Positions 1 to 10,218 of a stretch of 64,000 nt of DNA are shown here, piece after piece. The notes beneath the pieces are model-generated. The model was not told the origin of the DNA, made no database searches, and worked only from the letters and a program-made list of their open reading frames with translations. The translations under genes were made by a program, and so were the position numbers. Numbering within the stretch: the stretch's first letter is position 1; each line of letters opens with the position of its first letter. The stretch covers positions 11,254,569 to 11,318,568 of the forward strand of contig CM064429.1 in the NCBI GenBank assembly GCA_032690845.1, given 5' to 3'. The stretch is from Eleusine coracana subsp. coracana (taxonomy: Eukaryota; Streptophyta; Magnoliopsida; Poales; Poaceae).

Positions 1-475
1 ATTACACCATTGTTTTTGTAAGAACTTACCTTTGTAATTAGGGTGTCAATGAAAGAAATAGACAACTTTAGATTAACTCACCTCATCACGCCATCCTGAG
101 TAATATCTAGTCACATTGGTTGTTAAATAATCTCATACTCATGCTGTCATGCTACACCCTAACATAATTAATTTGATTATGCACATTCACAAAAGGTTTA
201 TCAAGAAATTAGATTGGAACTTTTTTTTTCTCCCAAGTCCCATAAACAAGATCATTCTAGTACCTTAACATTACTAGTATTAATTATTCAATTTATTATG
301 ATGCCTTGCCCTGACACTGCTTAAGTTGCTCGCATCATTGTTAGTTAGGATGCATAGTCAATTTCGCGTGTCAAGGAAGAAAATATGTATAGTAAAATAA
401 TTTAACGCTTGATGGTAACGCTGAATATCTACTCATATACATTGTGTCATTGCATCCATTAATTAAGGAAATTCC
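1..475. other. AT-rich stretch, nothing recognised
   Basis: No gene, RNA or clear repeat was recognised. The sequence is AT-rich with many stops in all frames. It borders the LTR-like region that follows and may be part of it. Confidence 0.4.
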
Positions 476-1276
476 ATGAATTTTGTTATCACATTCTTGA
501 CTTGCATGGTGTATTATTTTACTAGGAAACGAGCCGGTAATGAGGATGAGGAGATTGGTGCTACAGAGGTAGAGGATGGATCGGCTTCGATATTGAGTAT
601 GCTAACATTGCTCGAACCCAAGGCAAGCCCCGGTGCACTCCTATGTTTTCAAAGTTTTATTTTGTTTCACTTGTATGTGCATCACATATTGTGCATTAAG
701 TGTAGGATATGATTAAAACCCTAGTTGCATATGGGAAAAATAAATCCTATGGGTAAGGTTTCACTTATACAACCACTCGTTAGACTTTGCTATGCTTAAT
801 ATCGAGTCATGATAGTAAAAATTAAGTGGTATGGAGACTACTCAATATAGGATTGTTTGAGAATTATTCTTGTATAACTCTCATATGATGATGAATTAAA
901 ATCAGACCGAATGGGAAAGTGCATGTGTAGGTTGAGGTGACAAGGTTGGCCCTTGTTTGCCATAACCCCGTTTGTGTCGATTAAGGAACGTTTTGTATGG
1001 ACCTACGATCAAGTTTGAACAGTACCAAGTACATATATTTATATGGGAACTGGAAAACCGACGTGTTGGACAACAACCCAACCTCTCTTTTGGTGATGAA
1101 GAAGGTTATGGTGGAATTTGGGTATGTGTTGGAAGGGAGAGTGCACGGGCTACCCATGGATGGCTCCCGGTGTGGGCATCGCATGGGGTGACGTTTACTC
1201 GGGAGAAGTGGCCCTAGACCGGCCCTATGGTGTTTGTGAAGGGTGGCCGTACGTGACTCCTCATGAGTGTGCGTAC

Positions 1277-1660
1277 GTCGTGTGCTTGGGTTTCTCCTGC
1301 AGGATGTAAATCGATTTGAGTCACTGCCCCTAGTAGTTATTGAGTGCCACTTATGAGATCGCTGCAATATCATAGTAACAACATGAATGATGATGCTGAT
1401 TATACTTGTTGCCATACCGTAGTAACAACCATGTTTGCTATAGTATAACTGCATAATATTTATATTATGCAAAAACTCCATTAACTTGGTTAAAATATGA
1501 AAATAAGGATCAATTATTATTATTGTTTTTGTAATTATTCCAGCAACCTTTGGCCAGCCCTCTGTATGCTTGAAGTCAGCCTTAGCATGCCAATTTGATG
1601 GGTAAAACTTGCTGAGTATTAGTTGCTCAGGGCTTTGCTCTATGTTGTTTTACGCATGTG
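1277..1660 (+). repeat. Diverged repeat, copy 1
   Basis: First copy of a diverged pair; the partner is at 2155-2560, about 0.88 kb away. Landmarks in the same order are the 'aggatgtaaatcgatt' block near 1300 and 'gagtattagttgctcaggg' near 1613. The many substitutions and indels indicate an old duplication or two insertions of the same LTR family. Confidence 0.6.
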
Positions 1661-2154
1661 TTCTCCTTGATAATGAGGCACGTCTACAGGCTTGATGTGC
1701 TTCATGATAGGATTCTAACATGAGATGTATCGCTTCCACTATGTATGTTACCGAATTTCAAACTTGTTTACATACTTAAATCTAAACCAAAGTTGTAATA
1801 ATTAAATTTTAACATTGCACGCTATTTTATTATGCTCATATGTGTGTAATTTTAGACCCTTGCTTCATCAAGATGTCACCTAATGATCGATCCTTCAACT
1901 ACCCCCGCACTCTTGAGGCGGGGTTGTCACACCCAGTAAACTAATGTAGCATCGAATACTGTTTGGTTGGAAGATACCCTACTCCCTTGTTTGGTGGAAC
2001 TTGGGCTAAGAGAAGAGAGCAATCCACTCACGGATGTCGTCCGGGATGCATCGCGCTGGGAGACCCTTCTCCGGGGAGTCAGGCCCAGAAGACCTATTGG
2101 GACCAAAGCGAAAATTTGCTCCGTACGGCTTCGATTAAGCGCATATAGGCCATG

Positions 2155-2560
2155 CAAGCAGGTTTCTCCTACAGGATGTAAATTGATTCAAATCGTTGTT
2201 CCTCACAGTAACAAGTACCACTTGGTTGGAACGTAGTAATAAGAGAAATAGGATGAATGAGTCGAATATTACTGTATTGGTTATTATTAATTGTAAAGCA
2301 ACTGTATTGGTTATTATTAATTGTAATGCAACCATGCTTGTTATAGATATAGTGCAAACTAAAATTTATATTTTGCATGACAAGTTAACTTGATGCTAAA
2401 ACTTGAAAGTAAGAATCCACTCCTAGGCTAGTTTTTTGGCAACATAAACACTACCCTTAGCCTGTGCATGTCTAGGAGTCGATTATAGTTAGCCTTTTTG
2501 GACAGGTAAGTCTTGCGGAGTATTAGTTGCTCAGGGAGTACCTCTATGTGATTTTTAGAT
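2155..2560 (+). repeat. Diverged repeat, copy 2, with short internal tandem
   Basis: Second copy of the repeat at 1277-1660. It also holds a private tandem duplication at about 2271-2330: a unit of about 30 bp, 'tgtattggttattattaatt' plus a short variable tail, occurs twice in a row. Confidence 0.6.
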
Positions 2561-2790
2561 GATTGGGGTGGAGACTCTCACTGCGGTGGAAGATTTCACT
2601 GGAAAGGTCAGCGTACTTACTGCTGGAACATAGAATGGGAACATTGATGGATCCTGACTGCTGGAACATAGAATGAGAACATTGCACCAACACCGAGGGG
2701 GAGTGATGTGCTGATTGCCGATACGGTTTCTTGGGCAGGACACCTATCATGGCCGGATGTCTTATGTGTATCGTCGTGAGAGGGTGATTG

Positions 2791-3509
2791 TATCTTACTT
2801 ATTTCGTCAAACCATTTTATCTATTGTTGTAACTTAAGTTTAAATTTATGTAAAACTCTGTACTCTATCTACGTCTTGTTGTAAGCTATGTTATTTAGTC
2901 ATGTGTTATACTATTAGGTGTCATAGCGTGTGTCATCATCCGAGAAAGATACTGCCAATAAAATTGTTTTCGTGGTAAGACGGTTCTGTTACGGTAGCTT
3001 GTGATAAAAGAGTGAAAGCATAGAAGGGACCACCCGAGAGAGGAAAAAAATTGACTGAACCATGCGCTCATACGACGCAATAGTGGCTGGCACCAGGCAG
3101 AAAATTGAATGCAACAAATAGTATTAAACAACATGTGGACCTGCTTGAAACATCTTGACAGAGAATCAACGGTGCTGGTCGTGCCTTCCCGAGAAGGCAC
3201 ATTCGGAATTTTCACACTCAAGATTGAGTGAAAACGATACAGTATTAGTTACATTATACAGTTTAATAGAAAAGGGTAACGTTCTTTAAAAAAAAAAATA
3301 CAAGGGTTACGTTCGTACATGGGAAACACAACGTGAATCAAAACATCATTACAACTTCTGGTAGGTGACATCCGGATGTCAAAAGAGAAAGTATTTAAGG
3401 GTGAATATATTGTAGATTTAGCATATTATAGCTACTATTGGAATTTGGAAGCAGTGGCAAAATCTGACAATTTATGCATTCATGTGCAAACGGAACACAA
3501 GTGCCACTT
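2791..3509. other. 3' flank of the NB-LRR gene
   Basis: No second gene is recognised. The stretch lies downstream of the minus-strand NB-LRR stop codon and should hold its 3' UTR and polyadenylation signals, which I could not place with confidence. A 108-codon minus-strand ORF at 2895-3221 has no recognisable motif. Confidence 0.4.
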
Positions 3510-6227
3510 CTAAATGTGGAGCTCTGGAACATACTGCATTTTCTGCTGCATTCCATACCTATTCCACTGAGATGTGAAGTCCTGGTGCAAATAAAGCAGC
3601 CACAGCTTCTTCAAAGAACGTAGGGATTCGAGGCCTTGGGGAATCTTGTTGAGATTTGGAAGTGTCACAACATATAAACCTTCAATCTGAGGAAGGGCAC
3701 CATCCCTGATCTCCAGATTATTGACATCATTCATGTTCTTCAACTCAAGCGTCTTCAGATGTGGGAAGCACCCTGCAGAAAGAACCAAGGTCCTTGCACT
3801 ACTCACCCGGTTGAGTCTAAGATAGGTGAGGTTCGGCACATGTGGTGCTAGCAGCTGCAATGGATCTCCACAAAGGTTACACCAGCTTAAAGCTAGATAC
3901 TTGAGATTTTTGCCATGGTCATGGAATATTGGGCAGTCTAGCGTCTTATCTGCCCAGCAACCTCGAATTATCAACCGGTGGAGGTTTTCTGACTCTGGTT
4001 TGAGAGCTTCCAGGCAAAGTGCTTCATTCTTATCACTTGCTGAGAGAAGTAAGCTAGATAAAAAAGGCAACTTAGATAGTGCAGAAAAAATATTACCACA
4101 GTCAGCACACCTTATATTGTCAATCCACACACTTCGTAATTGCACAAGTTTCCTTAGCTGCGCTGCTAACTCAATACTAGCTTGCACAGTCTCGAGAGTC
4201 TGTAGTTCATTCAAGTTGGCTAGGTCTTTTGGTGCTTGCATGCCAATGAAGTACCGGAACTCTGACTGTTTCTCATCCGCATATCGGTCAGCTAGAAGGT
4301 GACGCAGCTTCTTGATCTTAGCAATGCCTCGTGGTAGCTTCTCTATTTTAGTTTGCTTTATGTCCAGGGTGTGGAGATTGGAGAGCTTCCCAATGGACTC
4401 TGGGAGTGATTTTATATTAGTGCGGCGCAGGCCAATGTACCGGAGATTAAACAGATTTCCGATAGATGTTGGCACTTCAGTTAATTCAGAATCTTGCAGC
4501 TCTATAGCAGTAAGGTACACGGATTCAGACAAAACTGAAGATAGCAAATGAGGGGATGCATTTATTCCAACTGCAACAAGTGTCCGCAGACGTGGGAGTT
4601 CGATTTTATCCTTCGGTGAAGTTTTGTCTTTCCATCCACATGATGACAATCGACGAATACTCTTGTCCATCTTCACCATGGTCCCAAAATCAGTTGCAAA
4701 CCCAAACTTCTCTTCTTTAGCAACAGAAAGTGCCAGCTCACGGACGAGGTCATGCATCTTACAGGTACTTACCCTGCCCAATTCATCTTGGTCAACAACT
4801 TCAATCATATTCCTCTGGATCAGTTCCCTGAGATAATTGTCAGCCACCTCCTCTGATGTGCTTTGTTGTGTTTGCACTGAAAAACCTTCTGCGACCCACA
4901 ACCTCACTAAGCTGTCACGAGAGAATTGGTAGTCCTCAGGGAACAAACTACAGTAGCAGAAGCAGTTTCTAAGATCTCCTGGTAGATCATGGTAACTCAG
5001 ATTTAAAATTGCACGAACGTGATCATTGTTTGTCAACTCATTCCTAAGTTGCTTGTATGTCTCATTCCAAACATGCCTACTTGGTGGCAGTGCAGACAAC
5101 AGGCCACCAATGGATACGATTGCAAGTGGAAGGCCTTGACACCTAACTACCATATTATTGGCCAGATCCTCAAGCTCGTGGGGGCACCTGCAACCACTGC
5201 TGTTATAGAAAGCCTTCCTGCAGAATAGAGCAAATGCGTCATTGTGTTCCAATGGTTTGAGCTTGAGTTGACGTGTGGGATCAGCAAGGGATGCCACATT
5301 CTCTTGTCGTGTTGTGATGATAACACAACATTGATGGAAGTTCCTGAATGCATAACTTATCTGAGTGTATGCTTCATGGTTCCAGACATCATCAAAGACA
5401 ATCAGACATTTGCTATCTTTCAGCCTTAGCTTTATTTTTTCTTTCAGGTCATGGGCATCCATATTTGCTAAATGTGTCTGTTCTAGCCCCCCAATCTTCC
5501 TAAGCAGTTTCCTAAGCAATTCGACCACATTATAGGTTTGGGACACGACAATCCAAGCATGTGCAGTAAAGTTGTTTTTTTCACGCTCGTACACATTTCC
5601 TACTAGGGTAGTTTTTCCCAGTCCACCCATACCAGATACTGTTATCACTATACCACTTTGCTCCTTGGAGTACAACCACTGAGTCAGTAGTATCCTATTT
5701 TCTTCAATCCCCACAATATCATCTGGAACAACATCCAATAGGCAGTCTTGAGACTTCTTTCTTTCAATATCAGCAAGCGGATTGGCACCAAGCTGCGATG
5801 GCTGCAACCAACGTTCTTTTCTTTTTGCAACGTTTTCTATTTTCTTCTCTATCTTGCTAATCTCCTCAGCAATGTCACTGAAAACTGCAACATAATAAGG
5901 TTTGGAAAAGATCTTCTTCACAGCATTTTCTTCCTCCAGTTTAAGTGAATGATATGAATATTTGTCGATGACATCCTCGACACGGTGAGCTAGGATCCGC
6001 ACCTCTGCAATCCAACCTTTGACAACCACATCGGTGGGACTTGGTGTACTTATCTGCTTTACAGCATAGTTCATCATAATCAGTTCGCTCCTAATATCCT
6101 CAATCTTTCCTGGCAATTCCTTCAGATTTTTAACTTTCTCTGATAGCTTGCTAATGGCAGCTATTGTGGCTTCTTCCGTTAATGTTGAACCAATCTTTGA
6201 GACAACAACTAGTAAAGCCTCCGCCAT
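3510..6227 (-). CDS. CC-NB-LRR disease resistance protein (RPM1-like), 905 aa
   Basis: Intracellular immune receptor of the CNL class. It is expected to sense pathogen effectors and switch between ADP- and ATP-bound states. The ORF is uninterrupted. Residues about 1-130 form an Rx-type coiled coil with an EDVID motif at 84-88. The NB-ARC domain follows: P-loop GMGGLGKTT at 199-207, kinase-2 CLIVFDDVW at 274-282, RNBS-B near 301-308, GLPLAI at 365-370, an RNBS-D-like CFCYCSLFPEDY at 422-433, and MHD at 491-493. Leucine-rich repeats run from about 545 to the C-terminus, including canonical units such as ELTEVPTSIGNLFNLRYIGL at 581-600. All key nucleotide-binding motifs are present, so it looks functional. 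The W of kinase-2 and absence of a TIR domain fit a monocot CNL. The ATG starts the typical MAEALL N-terminus. A splice acceptor-like site lies 5 nt upstream, so a 5' intron is likely. It is the only intact host gene in the window. Confidence 0.95.
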   Translation of the reverse strand: MAEALLVVVSKIGSTLTEEATIAAISKLSEKVKNLKELPGKIEDIRSELIMMNYAVKQISTPSPTDVVVKGWIAEVRILAHRVEDVIDKYSYHSLKLEEENAVKKIFSKPYYVAVFSDIAEEISKIEKKIENVAKRKERWLQPSQLGANPLADIERKKSQDCLLDVVPDDIVGIEENRILLTQWLYSKEQSGIVITVSGMGGLGKTTLVGNVYEREKNNFTAHAWIVVSQTYNVVELLRKLLRKIGGLEQTHLANMDAHDLKEKIKLRLKDSKCLIVFDDVWNHEAYTQISYAFRNFHQCCVIITTRQENVASLADPTRQLKLKPLEHNDAFALFCRKAFYNSSGCRCPHELEDLANNMVVRCQGLPLAIVSIGGLLSALPPSRHVWNETYKQLRNELTNNDHVRAILNLSYHDLPGDLRNCFCYCSLFPEDYQFSRDSLVRLWVAEGFSVQTQQSTSEEVADNYLRELIQRNMIEVVDQDELGRVSTCKMHDLVRELALSVAKEEKFGFATDFGTMVKMDKSIRRLSSCGWKDKTSPKDKIELPRLRTLVAVGINASPHLLSSVLSESVYLTAIELQDSELTEVPTSIGNLFNLRYIGLRRTNIKSLPESIGKLSNLHTLDIKQTKIEKLPRGIAKIKKLRHLLADRYADEKQSEFRYFIGMQAPKDLANLNELQTLETVQASIELAAQLRKLVQLRSVWIDNIRCADCGNIFSALSKLPFLSSLLLSASDKNEALCLEALKPESENLHRLIIRGCWADKTLDCPIFHDHGKNLKYLALSWCNLCGDPLQLLAPHVPNLTYLRLNRVSSARTLVLSAGCFPHLKTLELKNMNDVNNLEIRDGALPQIEGLYVVTLPNLNKIPQGLESLRSLKKLWLLYLHQDFTSQWNRYGMQQKMQYVPELHI

Positions 6228-6245
6228 TTGTTCTGAGACGAAATA
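6228..6245 (-). promoter_or_regulatory. Probable splice acceptor just upstream of the NB-LRR ATG
   Basis: Read on the minus strand, TTATTTCGTCTCAG ends 5 nt before the ATG (AG at 6234-6233, exon from 6232). This pyrimidine-rich tract plus CAG is a good plant acceptor. It implies that the ATG exon is preceded by an intron, either in the 5' UTR or within a longer coding region. A TAA in frame with the ATG lies further upstream but would fall inside the intron. Confidence 0.5.
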
Positions 6246-7752
6246 ATGTGGATCATGTTACATAATCTATAAATGAATTAAAGGAACTAGCAGGAACCTG
6301 GCGTAATCTCTTGATCATAATGATAAGAAGAGTAAAACAAGATGGAATCAAATGAATGTTTATAAAAGAACAAAGTTAACTAGATTATAATAAAAGAACA
6401 TTATTGTTTCTGAAAAAATTCAATAGTACATTATTTTGTTAAATGTGACTGTAAAACAAGAAACTGATCAATAAAACAAAGATCCTATCTTGCAAATTTT
6501 GCATTCAGTTTTGTTCTATTCTGATTTCTAGCATTCGCTTGGAATTTCACTACCTAAAACGAAGTGAACCAAGTCGATGGAACTGTTAATATAGATGTAT
6601 CAAATATATTCACAGCATATACAAATCTAGTCTATAAGAAATGAGCTATTTCTTGTAAAAGTATTAGCCATGTGCTTTTCCTGATTCATCAGTGAAACGT
6701 GCCACTTATTGTCACTGAAGGCAAGCCAAAAGTTTATGTACTGAACTTTTTAGATATCTGATTGCTTGGTAGTTGGAACTACCGCTCAGTGTATTCAAAC
6801 TTATTAACGTTCTGTTGCTAATTGCTGGAACCCTTTACAGATTAAAGCCATGCTCAATTCTTTCAATTACTTACATCCTCATCTGAATGACTTTATTTAT
6901 TTATTTTTGAAATAGCTACAGCAAGGGAAACTCCTTTTGTGGTAGGTAATATTATCAATATAAAAGCTATGTACACAACTGAAACAGGCAATCACATCAA
7001 AGATAAGAAAGAAAGAGCCAAAAATAGAAATGGCGACCTGTACAAAGGCCAGACTATCTGAATGACCTTATTGCGCCCAAGAAGTTGGTAGTGATATACA
7101 CTATATACCTAAGGTGAGGCTATGGCCTATGTGTAAACAACAGAGCCACATGGGAAACTACCACAGTAAAGGGATCGGAGTTAAAGAATACCATCTCAAA
7201 GATCTGGAATTGCAGATTACCCTAGCAAATCATGTTAAGTTAAAACTACCATTGACGTCACTTCCCTTGTGAAATCCTAACAGCAGCCATTGAAAGGATG
7301 TAAGTGCCCCTAGACTTGTTGCTTTGGCCGTTCAGCATACACGGGATGTTTAGCATGAGATTTTCTTAAATTTTGGTTTGAATTTTGAGCATTTTCAAGA
7401 TATTTTTTTCTCGAACAGATCAACAGCATGAAGAGATTATTGTCACGACACTAGAAGATCAGCTCCTCTCATTATAACAATAGTGTAGTCTCACACATGA
7501 ATAATAGTCTTACAGTCTCGCGCATAGTCACTGAAAACAGCTTAATATAAGTATAACACATAAGTGGAGAGAAGCAGGGCAAGTTTAGTATTTTGAAAAT
7601 ATTCTGTCCTTCAAAATCAGATTTATTCTTGAATTAAACCGAACAGTGATGGTACTTTTCTCCTAAATCATTGTGCAGGCGCCGGACTTTGCAATAGTAT
7701 TCTTCCACTCGTTACTTTAGGATGGTAGTTTCCTGAAAATTTATGTACAAAA
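6246..7752. other. NB-LRR upstream/intronic region, no gene
   Basis: AT-rich, with stops in all frames. Nothing coding was recognised. The stretch near 6895-7050 (a T-rich start, then 'tcaatataaaagctatgtac') resembles the 3' ends of retroelements often found in grass introns, but I could not define borders. Promoter elements of the NB-LRR may lie here or further upstream if the 5' intron is long. Confidence 0.35.
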
Positions 7753-8242
7753 GAGTAAAGTATATGGCTGGCTCTAAAATTTGTCCGAGAGTGTCATCTA
7801 GGTACCTAAACTCTTAATTTGCATATTCAGGTTACTTAACTTATTAAGTGCTTCACTCGAGGTCCAAATCACCATAATTAGCATTGATCTGTATCTTATT
7901 GCGTTGATGCCACTTAAGTATATAAATTCATCATTTGTGTAACAATCAAGCTCATACTAAAGTTGAAAGATCATGTGTCAAACTAGAAAATTATGGACTT
8001 TTTAGGGAAGCGTGAAGAGTTCGTTTAGTTTTTCTTTTGTATTTTTGGTGGGGCGAAGAGTAATACAAGTGATGATATCATTAAAAATTGATGATATGGA
8101 TATTACAACAATATTAACTAGAGATATTTGGACTATCAACAAACTAGTTCGCAAGTTTAGGGATCCAGATGTGCAAATTAAAAATTTAGGAACCTAAATG
8201 ACACCTCCAAAGAAGTTTGAGGACCGGCTATACACTTTACTC
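7753..8242. mobile_element. Inverted-repeat MITE, possibly Mutator-like (490 bp)
   Basis: The two ends are long imperfect inverted repeats of about 60 bp. The left begins GAGTAAAGTATATGGCTGGC; the right, reverse-complemented, begins GAGTAAAGTGTATAGCCGGT, and both continue to a shared 'GTGTCAT..AGGT.CCTAAA' block. The flanking 9-mers (7744-7752 and 8243-8251) agree at 6 of 9 positions, which would suit a decayed Mutator-type target duplication. There is no coding capacity, so it needs a transposase from elsewhere. The superfamily is tentative. Confidence 0.7.
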
Positions 8243-8569
8243 CATACAAATATCCTTTGTACTTGGTAAATTTCATGGAGGCTATATGAAAATAGGATAC
8301 ACTTCTGCACACAAGCTACCAGGGCTCTAAATCATTGTCTTCTTGCTAAATTTCATGATAAAGTTTCTGATCATGTATGTGTTGGTGTTGCTATCTGTAA
8401 ATGTAACTTTTTACTGTACTGAGCTATGGACAGAGGGGCAGTGCCACCCTACCAGGAGTTTGGGTTGATTTGTGAAATGTGATATTATCTTGAAAACGTT
8501 GTACATACTAATTGTCATTAAGTGCTATGAAGATATTCGAATATTGAAGAATTAATAAGCAGTGAGCAC

Positions 8570-8617
8570 CTGGTTGGGGACTGAAGCTAGTTGATGTCTT
8601 CAAAATCGACAGCTGAA
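8570..8617 (-). other. Possible short exon (minus strand), weak
   Basis: Candidate 48-bp exon bounded by AG (8619-8618) and a CAG|GTGCTC donor at 8570/8569. It has 2 nt, then 15 open codons (reading QLSILKTSTSFSPQP), then 1 nt. This phase would join in frame both with the candidate exon at 14234-14314 and with the exon containing the NB-LRR ATG. The acceptor lacks a good pyrimidine tract. The donor-side sequence resembles that of the 14234-14314 block, which suggests a shared origin. No known domain is recognised. Confidence 0.25.
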
Positions 8618-8906
8618 CTCAGATGTCCAAGACTAGATTATTTTCTCTCTTTTTTTCTACAGGAACATCCCCTGTCTTTTTCTTGAACCCCGCAAAAGAG
8701 GATAAAAAAAAAACTATTACATCCTCGTATTTAAATCTTTAACGTTTAGGATAGCTAATCGATATCCTTAACGTCATAAATATGGGGGTAGTAATGTAGT
8801 AGCAAATTCAAAATATTATTTGGTAGCTAAAATGATTATCCAAGCATAGCGTGTCAAAAGAAATTCAGAGGACGGAGAAGACATTATACTTTGGAAGTGA
8901 GAATCA

Positions 8907-10218
8907 CACTACTACAAATTCGGTATTTAGGGATGGGGGTCTAACCACAGTAGAATCCCAAAACGAACCGTCTCTATTTTTATATCATTAAATCTAGATC
9001 TATAGAGACGGGGATTTAGACGTTACTAAATTCGACCCTACAAAGACGTCACTTATCCCCATCCCTAATTCTTATAGGGACGAAAGATATCCTGTTGCTA
9101 AACATCATTCTGAAAATAAAAAAAAAGCAGAACCAGCCCGGCCCAGCCCAGTGGAGCCCAAGCTTGAGGGCTGCCATCGCCGGATTCGGCATGCCCGAGG
9201 CCACCGCCACCGGATCCGTGATGGAGGCGCGCCATCGGTGGAGAGCTCGGTGAGAGAGGCAGTCGGTGGAGAGCCCGTGGAGAGCTCGGTGAGGGAGGCC
9301 GTTGATTGAGAGCCCGTGGAGAGCTCCGTGAGGGAGGCTGTTGGTGGAGAGCTCGGCAAGGGAGGCCGACGCCTAAGGGAGAGGGGAGGAGGCTGAGGCC
9401 GTCGCCACCAGATCCGTCGTGGAGGGAGGCCGCCGCCACCAGATCCAGCATGGAGCAAGGCGGAGTAGAAGGGTGGCGCCGCCACCGGATCCGGCTTGGA
9501 GCGAAGCGGAGGAGGAGGGCTCTGCATGCATGAGGGCGAGGTGGACGAGGAGGGCACCACATGCATGGAGCAAGTCTGCGGAGGAGGGTGAAGTGGAGGG
9601 AGGGCGAAGTAGGGGGAGAAGGGAGAAGAGAGCGACAGCGGGAGGGAGGGGAAGTGGGGAATGGAGGCGGCTACGGTTTTCGACCAGGAGAGGAATGGAG
9701 ACGAGGAAAGATAATGCAAAAAAAAGGGAAAATGGGCCGTCTGGGTTTCGAACCTTGGAGCTCTAATAAATAAAGAGAAGACTCTAGCAGTGTGCCACTG
9801 GGCGCGTTTTAAATTTCTCCATCTCTATAGCATAATGTATTAGGAACGGGGATTCAAAATCTGTCGGTACCCTAAAACTCCATCTCTATTTCTTGGATCA
9901 ATAGTGACGGGACTAAAAACTCTGTCTCTGGTATAAAACCCCGTTTCTATTGCTTAGATCAATAGTGACGGGGATTAAAAACGCCATCCCTATCATAAAA
10001 ATTTGTCTCTATTGCTTGGATCATTAGTGACGGTTTTTTGTAAAACATCTCTATTTCTTTTGTTACAGACAGGATTCTAGAAAACCGTCACTGCTACTTG
10101 CCCCATGCCAAATAGCAGTGACGCTGTTCTAGAAAGACGCCACTAAAAGTGATTTAGAGACATGGTATTTTTACCTATCATTAATCTCGTATCTCTAAAT
10201 CCCTGTTTTGTGGTAGTG
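8907..10218. mobile_element. Non-autonomous CACTA transposon (1.3 kb)
   Basis: The left end is CACTACTACAAATTCGG and the right end, reverse-complemented, is CACTACCACAAAACAGG; both continue into ATTTAG.GAT, giving a terminal repeat of about 28 bp. Flanking 3-mers are TCA and TGA, so the target duplication is imperfect. The right subterminal part holds repeated 'atagtgacggg' and 'ccatctctatt' motifs in both orientations, as expected for transposase-binding sites. No transposase is encoded. The middle (about 9120-9720) is much richer in GC than the ends and could be captured genomic sequence. Confidence 0.85.
9230..9365. repeat. GC-rich imperfect minisatellite inside the CACTA
   Basis: Several imperfect copies of a 'ggagagctcggtgagggagg' type unit alternate with 'ggagagcccgtgg'. 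This repeat makes long ORFs appear on both strands of the CACTA core, so I do not count those ORFs as genes. Confidence 0.65.

Larger units (their letters stand above)
476..2790. repeat. Degenerate LTR-type repeat region
   Basis: This stretch reads like decayed grass retrotransposon LTR sequence. It has short GC-rich blocks, no long conserved ORF, and an internal duplication. The segment around 1277-1660 is homologous over its whole length to 2155-2560: both have a 'tctcctgcaggatgtaaat'-type block, then an AT-rich stretch, then a 'gagtattagttgctcaggg' block about 330-350 bp later. The short ORFs here (for example at 476-712 and 981-1481) resemble no host protein I know. Calling it LTR-derived is inference from composition and internal homology; I could not define TG...CA ends or a target-site duplication. 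Confidence 0.45.

Noticed and set aside
981..1481. 166-codon minus-strand ORF
   Set aside because: Lies in a decayed repeat, has no motif, and its homologous copy at 2155-2560 does not keep the frame.
9098..9773. Overlapping long ORFs in the GC-rich CACTA core
   Set aside because: Open on both strands because of GC-rich repeats; compositions are low in complexity and no domain is seen.
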